The position numbers and the translations under genes were made by a program. The notes under the pieces are model-generated. The model did no database searches. It had not been told where the DNA came from and was given only the letters and a program-made list of their open reading frames with translations. DNA of 64,000 bases from Methanocorpusculum sp. (GTDB lineage: Archaea; Halobacteriota; Methanomicrobia; Methanomicrobiales; Methanocorpusculaceae): NCBI GenBank assembly GCA_029987235.1, contig DALTWF010000002.1, forward strand, positions 27,774 through 91,773, in the 5' to 3' direction. Position 1 is the first letter of the stretch. Every line of letters begins with the position of its first letter. Shown here piece by piece: positions 62,801-64,000 of the stretch.

Positions 62801-63397
62801 TATGCTCTGTCTGTTGCGTATGATATTACGGAGCAGGAGAAGCTTAAGCGTGAGCGGATGATGTTTGAGGCGGAGATTCAGAAGCGTGAGGAGGAGCTTG
62901 AGTATGTTTCGAATCTGGCTATGCGTGATGCGCTGACGCATGTGGGCAGTATGGCTTCGTTTAAGGAGAAGATGAATGTGGTAAATGGGGCGATTGCTGC
63001 GGGTACGGTTAAGCCGTTTGCTATTGTCGAGTGTGATTTGAATTCGCTGAAGGAGGTCAATGATACGTTTGGTCATGAGGCGGGTAATGAGTATATTACG
63101 CACTGTTGTGATGAGATTTGCCGTATCTTCCGTCATAGTCCGGTGTTCCGTGTGGGAGGGGATGAGTTTATTGTGTATCTTGAGGGGAAGGATTATGAGA
63201 ATCGTGCGGCGCTGCTTAAGTCGCTGCATGATCTTGCGGAGTATGAGACGAAGAAGGATGCGTTTGCTTATACGAAGGTGTCTCTTGCTGCGGGTATGTC
63301 TGCGTATCTTGCGGTGGAGGATTCGAAGCTTGAGGATGTGTACCGGAGGGCAGATTCTGCGATGTATGAGCATAAGGCGTATCTGAAGAGTCTGTAG
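56882..63397 (+). CDS. Giant multi-PAS, HD-GYP, dual-GGDEF signalling protein
   Basis: 2171 residues, no clear transmembrane helix. About eight PAS-like modules fill residues 25-1112 (starts near 165, 286, 425, 564, 695, 839 and 977), each with an LAxxYxxIxYV-type opening and ending in (G)VxxI. A coiled coil precedes an HD-GYP domain (about 1147-1345; HDVGK, His1202-Asp1203; HHEKWDGKGYP from 1261). The first GGDEF domain (RLGGDEF, 1454-1458) follows, then another PAS-like module, a GAF-like segment (about 1680-1845), another PAS-like module and the second GGDEF domain (RVGGDEF, 2092-2096). GGDEF domains make cyclic di-GMP and HD-GYP domains degrade it in bacteria. Both are very rare in archaea, so transfer from gut-type Firmicutes is likely. 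No RxxD inhibitory site is seen. Confidence 0.88.
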   Translation: MQDKKTTDAENKKQNTASNMKPDPRNVTSGILGVTKTGTWLGEYGDGKPPRMYPDDVTLELVGCDKTMTPEEINDFWAAHVDPAYIPAINQYMAKMDAGELSEIEYPYLHPTRGRIYIRCSGRKNPAYENPCRIEGIHREITSLLHISTEKSDAPSYSIGDAAIENFLSSYYIDLTDSTYQKYRISNELNQKYGQIENYFESIKTYIASDVHPDDRIDLLRLVDPEYIREALEVSPHYEHIFRDISDGKVKWYRMQISRGQDEKHAGMSFTDITESIWDKQEKLDIIERLTAEYAFVMKGDCRDATVSAIRMPDGLRTQFGDTDITHPHPMKTATDIFLKYMVLETDREKMRKVLTPEYVSKGLENADTFSDTYLSTFRGPIHYWEAKFAVLTRDESGKAETFLAGFSDIDKDIRARKMVVSDTMSLLQSLADNYESIYYVNPANNSYQIFTPGRGYGKIASDDLVNTNDFFKDTNTNLDLVCHKDDIKRVKAFYTPENLEKILDENKSITTEHRLILEGKVTWYQNKLIKIRDRYGKFRYVIGVVNITHEKELEISAKLDNEVMTALATDYNAVLLIDLDNDEILHRTMTGLIREHMGNFAETEVCYSNGLGHYVRNFVYPADRAKLLEVTSIDNIRKSLVKAKYFELTYRTLISGQPAYTTARFVRVDECGQVPANPYEVHKVAVGFVVSDAEVIYRYAADSVMNSYSSIFLCNVKTNTIKPIKIAGMYAPRDSFTSSDSYSDRIQEYIKTMDPAYQVGWERMISPEALTAYLRDTDYRERTYKVINDKKHPWRKGMMRVIERNENNDVVTFLLIFAVPDEGEANSIKQAEKIGEQFLVISKLAENYGCINYVSLKEDNKNDELINYRLNQDFVEKCPQWAGESNFHNKLELLIEEIAEESDRKRLREKTRRKYVIERLLEAEDFTIAFRAKINGEIRHYQIKFNGFITSGKVDAIVFGIKSIDREKSKADKRFKELVVLADLTEDFDLVTYTDINDVEKQDELSTFKISDAFKERIPEWGRECSVGANMDLIRRRFVCEVDREKFRLETNRSLILHRLAEKPTYYVNFRSEDASGVLRYYQIKFIPYKENNTIKGIVMGLHSVDSETRTELAMQKKLENSIAERTLELREKNRVLNRINDDIVELLGDVIESRDGESGEHIRRVKGFTHILAVEVMNELPRYGLTREKINLMTSAAALHDVGKIGISDTILLKPGKLTPEEFEIMKTHCELGCGVLSKAPLDWSAEYLETSMKICRYHHEKWDGKGYPYGLSGDEIPIEAQIVAIADIFDALISKRCYKPAYTCEAAYRMIKDGECGAFSDDLLRCLDHVRDAFTAYAKDVKLSQSAPVPEMEVEIKAADESKQQAESSGSVCECVLPNVSDAASYAKTAAEKNKLIESGKCPGFALIECDMNSLKTINSLYNWDVGNRYIRECVGIISDVFSHSSIYRLGGDEFAVVAEGEDFVRCETLFTLLRELGGEKPRSDGLPPNSFAAGMAVFDPASDRSFDDVFARADVNMRANKPDKPVSEAETGDVVAGLSVQLLSLLEEDFQALYFIDAVSGRYRVSSGTRQVERGSFLNDADTTADFYVNSRADMAHYVSAEDRDRFLEFFSRENMIKMQAETASSNITFHYMVNDKVCLLRARIVPARAANGAKRLVLGVADITDEAAASVRSSRLSDAMRKCIECISSSKSEAEAISEMLAVAGSYYMADSVNYLKLDRSNNRIFCANQWSREGVCPVVNLQDEIPYDLFLYHVKVFADNGYSECRSIDDAPTPEYAEILRRKNLDSFLLAPVYSDGEISGIIGVNNHRAAFGDLFVLQGIASVINSKIISRISGDEIVRAANIDRKFLEKAILSHAYSYIKINLSKNRVEPPMMGRVNGRIIDVTATYGSNNLSYDEMIADAAKRFAGPEYKESYVREMSCKGLIEKFKAGNTMPEYVCEMDSPHLGWHMRRYLAYLSRDKESGDIYALSVAYDITEQEKLKRERMMFEAEIQKREEELEYVSNLAMRDALTHVGSMASFKEKMNVVNGAIAAGTVKPFAIVECDLNSLKEVNDTFGHEAGNEYITHCCDEICRIFRHSPVFRVGGDEFIVYLEGKDYENRAALLKSLHDLAEYETKKDAFAYTKVSLAAGMSAYLAVEDSKLEDVYRRADSAMYEHKAYLKSL

Positions 63398-63406
63398 GGG
63401 TTAGGG

Positions 63407-63420
63407 TTTTTTTTATTTTT
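63407..63420 (+). terminator. T-tract terminator of the giant gene
   Basis: Eight T, one A and then further T residues begin about 9 bp after the stop codon. Confidence 0.55.
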
Positions 63421-63756
63421 TGTAACTATTCACCATGGTGATTTTTTTCATCTTTGAGGCTTAGCTTTCTCCCCCACGAAAATCACCACGAAAATACCAC
63501 GAAAAACACGAAAGGACAAGGCACAAAAAACAGCGTAAATCACAAAAAAGTGTAGGTGGTGTAAGGTCTGTGACTTTTTTAGTGGTGGAAAAAAGTGAGT
63601 GACTTTTTTTGCTTTTGAAAAAAGTGAGCGGCTGATTTTTTGTTTCGAAAAAAGTCAGTCGTATTTTTTGCAGCCGGTTTGGGGCAGGGGGATTTTTTTT
63701 CCGCATCCTGCTGCATTCCGGGGGTTTGGAGCCGGTCTGTTATCTCTCTTATCACG
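63421..63756. repeat. Gene-free spacer with CACGAA repeats and three tandem hairpins
   Basis: CACGAA occurs four times at 9-12 bp spacing (63475, 63487, 63498 and 63507). Then three tandem 27-30-bp hairpin units follow (63571-63660): ACTTTTTT pairs with AAAAAAGT twice, and CTGATTTTTT with AAAAAAGTCAG once. No credible gene. They could act as terminators for the convergent transcript from the right. Confidence 0.55.
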
Positions 63757-64000
63757 TCATTTACGTGGATTTGGATAATATTCATGTTTGCAAGTTTCAT
63801 CAAGGTCGGGAGTAGAAGTTATGATTGAGCCTCCTGTGCTGCTCGCTGCCCGGCTGAATTTTACTCCGGTATCTGCGGTGAATGTGTCGCCGTTTAAGGT
63901 CAGGGTGTGTTCTACGGTGCCGGTGAAGCTTGCAATGGCAATGGTGTAGGTGTTTTCTGCGGTCTTTTTCCATGTCAGGGTGTGTTCTGCGGTAAGACCG
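63757..64000 (-). CDS. C-terminal end of a repetitive surface-type protein (5' end outside window)
   Basis: 80 codons are visible on the minus strand, ending at TGA 63757-63759. They show two related beta-strand repeats (AEHTLTWKKTAENTYTIAIA, then VEHTLTLNGDTFTADTG), rich in Thr and lacking Cys until the end, as in tandem-repeat surface or adhesin proteins. The tail is polar and has no anchor helix, so this copy may be secreted, may have lost its anchor by frameshift, or may be held by other means. The codon use and repeat make it a real coding frame. Confidence 0.65.
   Translation of the reverse strand, partial: GLTAEHTLTWKKTAENTYTIAIASFTGTVEHTLTLNGDTFTADTGVKFSRAASSTGGSIITSTPDLDETCKHEYYPNPRK

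Noticed and set aside
62090..63373. 427-codon open frame on the minus strand
   Set aside because: Wholly antisense to the giant signalling gene; its product is an implausible run of Ile, Arg, Leu, His and Thr, explained by the sense strand's T/G-ending codons.

Overview
The window comes from a methanogenic archaeon, most likely order Methanomicrobiales and a Methanocorpusculum-like genus (inferred from gene content, not from a database search). Evidence: a one-domain archaeal histone, aIF1, Pelota, RqcH, Pth2, TruD, the small subunit of the archaeal phosphomevalonate dehydratase, methanogenesis marker proteins 2 and 4, HypD, an ADP-forming acetyl-CoA synthetase, archaeal TATA-box promoters and T-tract terminators, and a tRNA gene without encoded CCA. 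No rRNA, CRISPR array or complete insertion sequence was seen.

Layout. 0-13.6 kb: housekeeping genes. These are a PhoU/TrkA-C regulator plus an S1/OB/DHH phosphoesterase, HypD, a pentapeptide-repeat protein fused to a two-helix membrane module, a glycosyltransferase joined to a sulfur-relay operon (ubiquitin-like carrier, TtuA/Ncs6-like thiolase, DUF2115), aIF1 and a PLP amino-acid decarboxylase. 13.6-15.3 kb: a gene-poor AT-rich stretch with a 330-bp unit bounded by 55/57-nt inverted repeats, an RNA-like fold and a ribbon-helix-helix/coiled-coil gene. 15.3-23 kb: ADP-forming acyl-CoA synthetase, a PsiE-like membrane protein, a PAPS-reductase-like/cysteine-desulfurase fusion and a Kef-type antiporter. 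23.2-24.2 kb: tRNA-Ala(GGC) carrying a 931-bp integrated mini-element between exact 45-bp repeats. 24.3-43.9 kb: dCTP deaminase, M1 aminopeptidase, marker proteins 2/4, histone, UvrA, class II ribonucleotide reductase, pyruvoyl arginine decarboxylase, the Pelota-RqcH operon, a lipoprotein with a methyltransferase-like fold, and the Pth2-TruD operon. 43.9-56.7 kb: accessory and surface functions. These are tandem beta-helix surface proteins, a DUF4143 ATPase with two long dyads at its promoter, a radical SAM/B12 protein with AcnX small subunit, FdhD, glutamate dehydrogenase, an Ntn-hydrolase lipoprotein and a decayed second DUF4143 gene. 56.9-63.4 kb: one giant 2171-codon gene. 63.4-64 kb: repeats and the 3' end of a surface-type gene.

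The most notable items are: (1) the 2171-residue protein with about ten PAS-like modules, a GAF-like segment, an intact HD-GYP domain and two intact GGDEF motifs, an architecture typical of bacterial cyclic-di-GMP signalling and very rare in archaea; (2) the tRNA-Ala mini-element with a ribbon-helix-helix gene, a phased 10-bp repeat operator and an open reading frame running through the attachment core; (3) the paired 34-bp dyads around the DUF4143 promoter; (4) the inverted-repeat unit at 13.9-14.2 kb; (5) the sulfur-mobilising fusion protein. Surface adhesin-like proteins, a choloylglycine-hydrolase-like lipoprotein and Firmicutes-like signalling modules fit a host-associated lifestyle, but that is inference.
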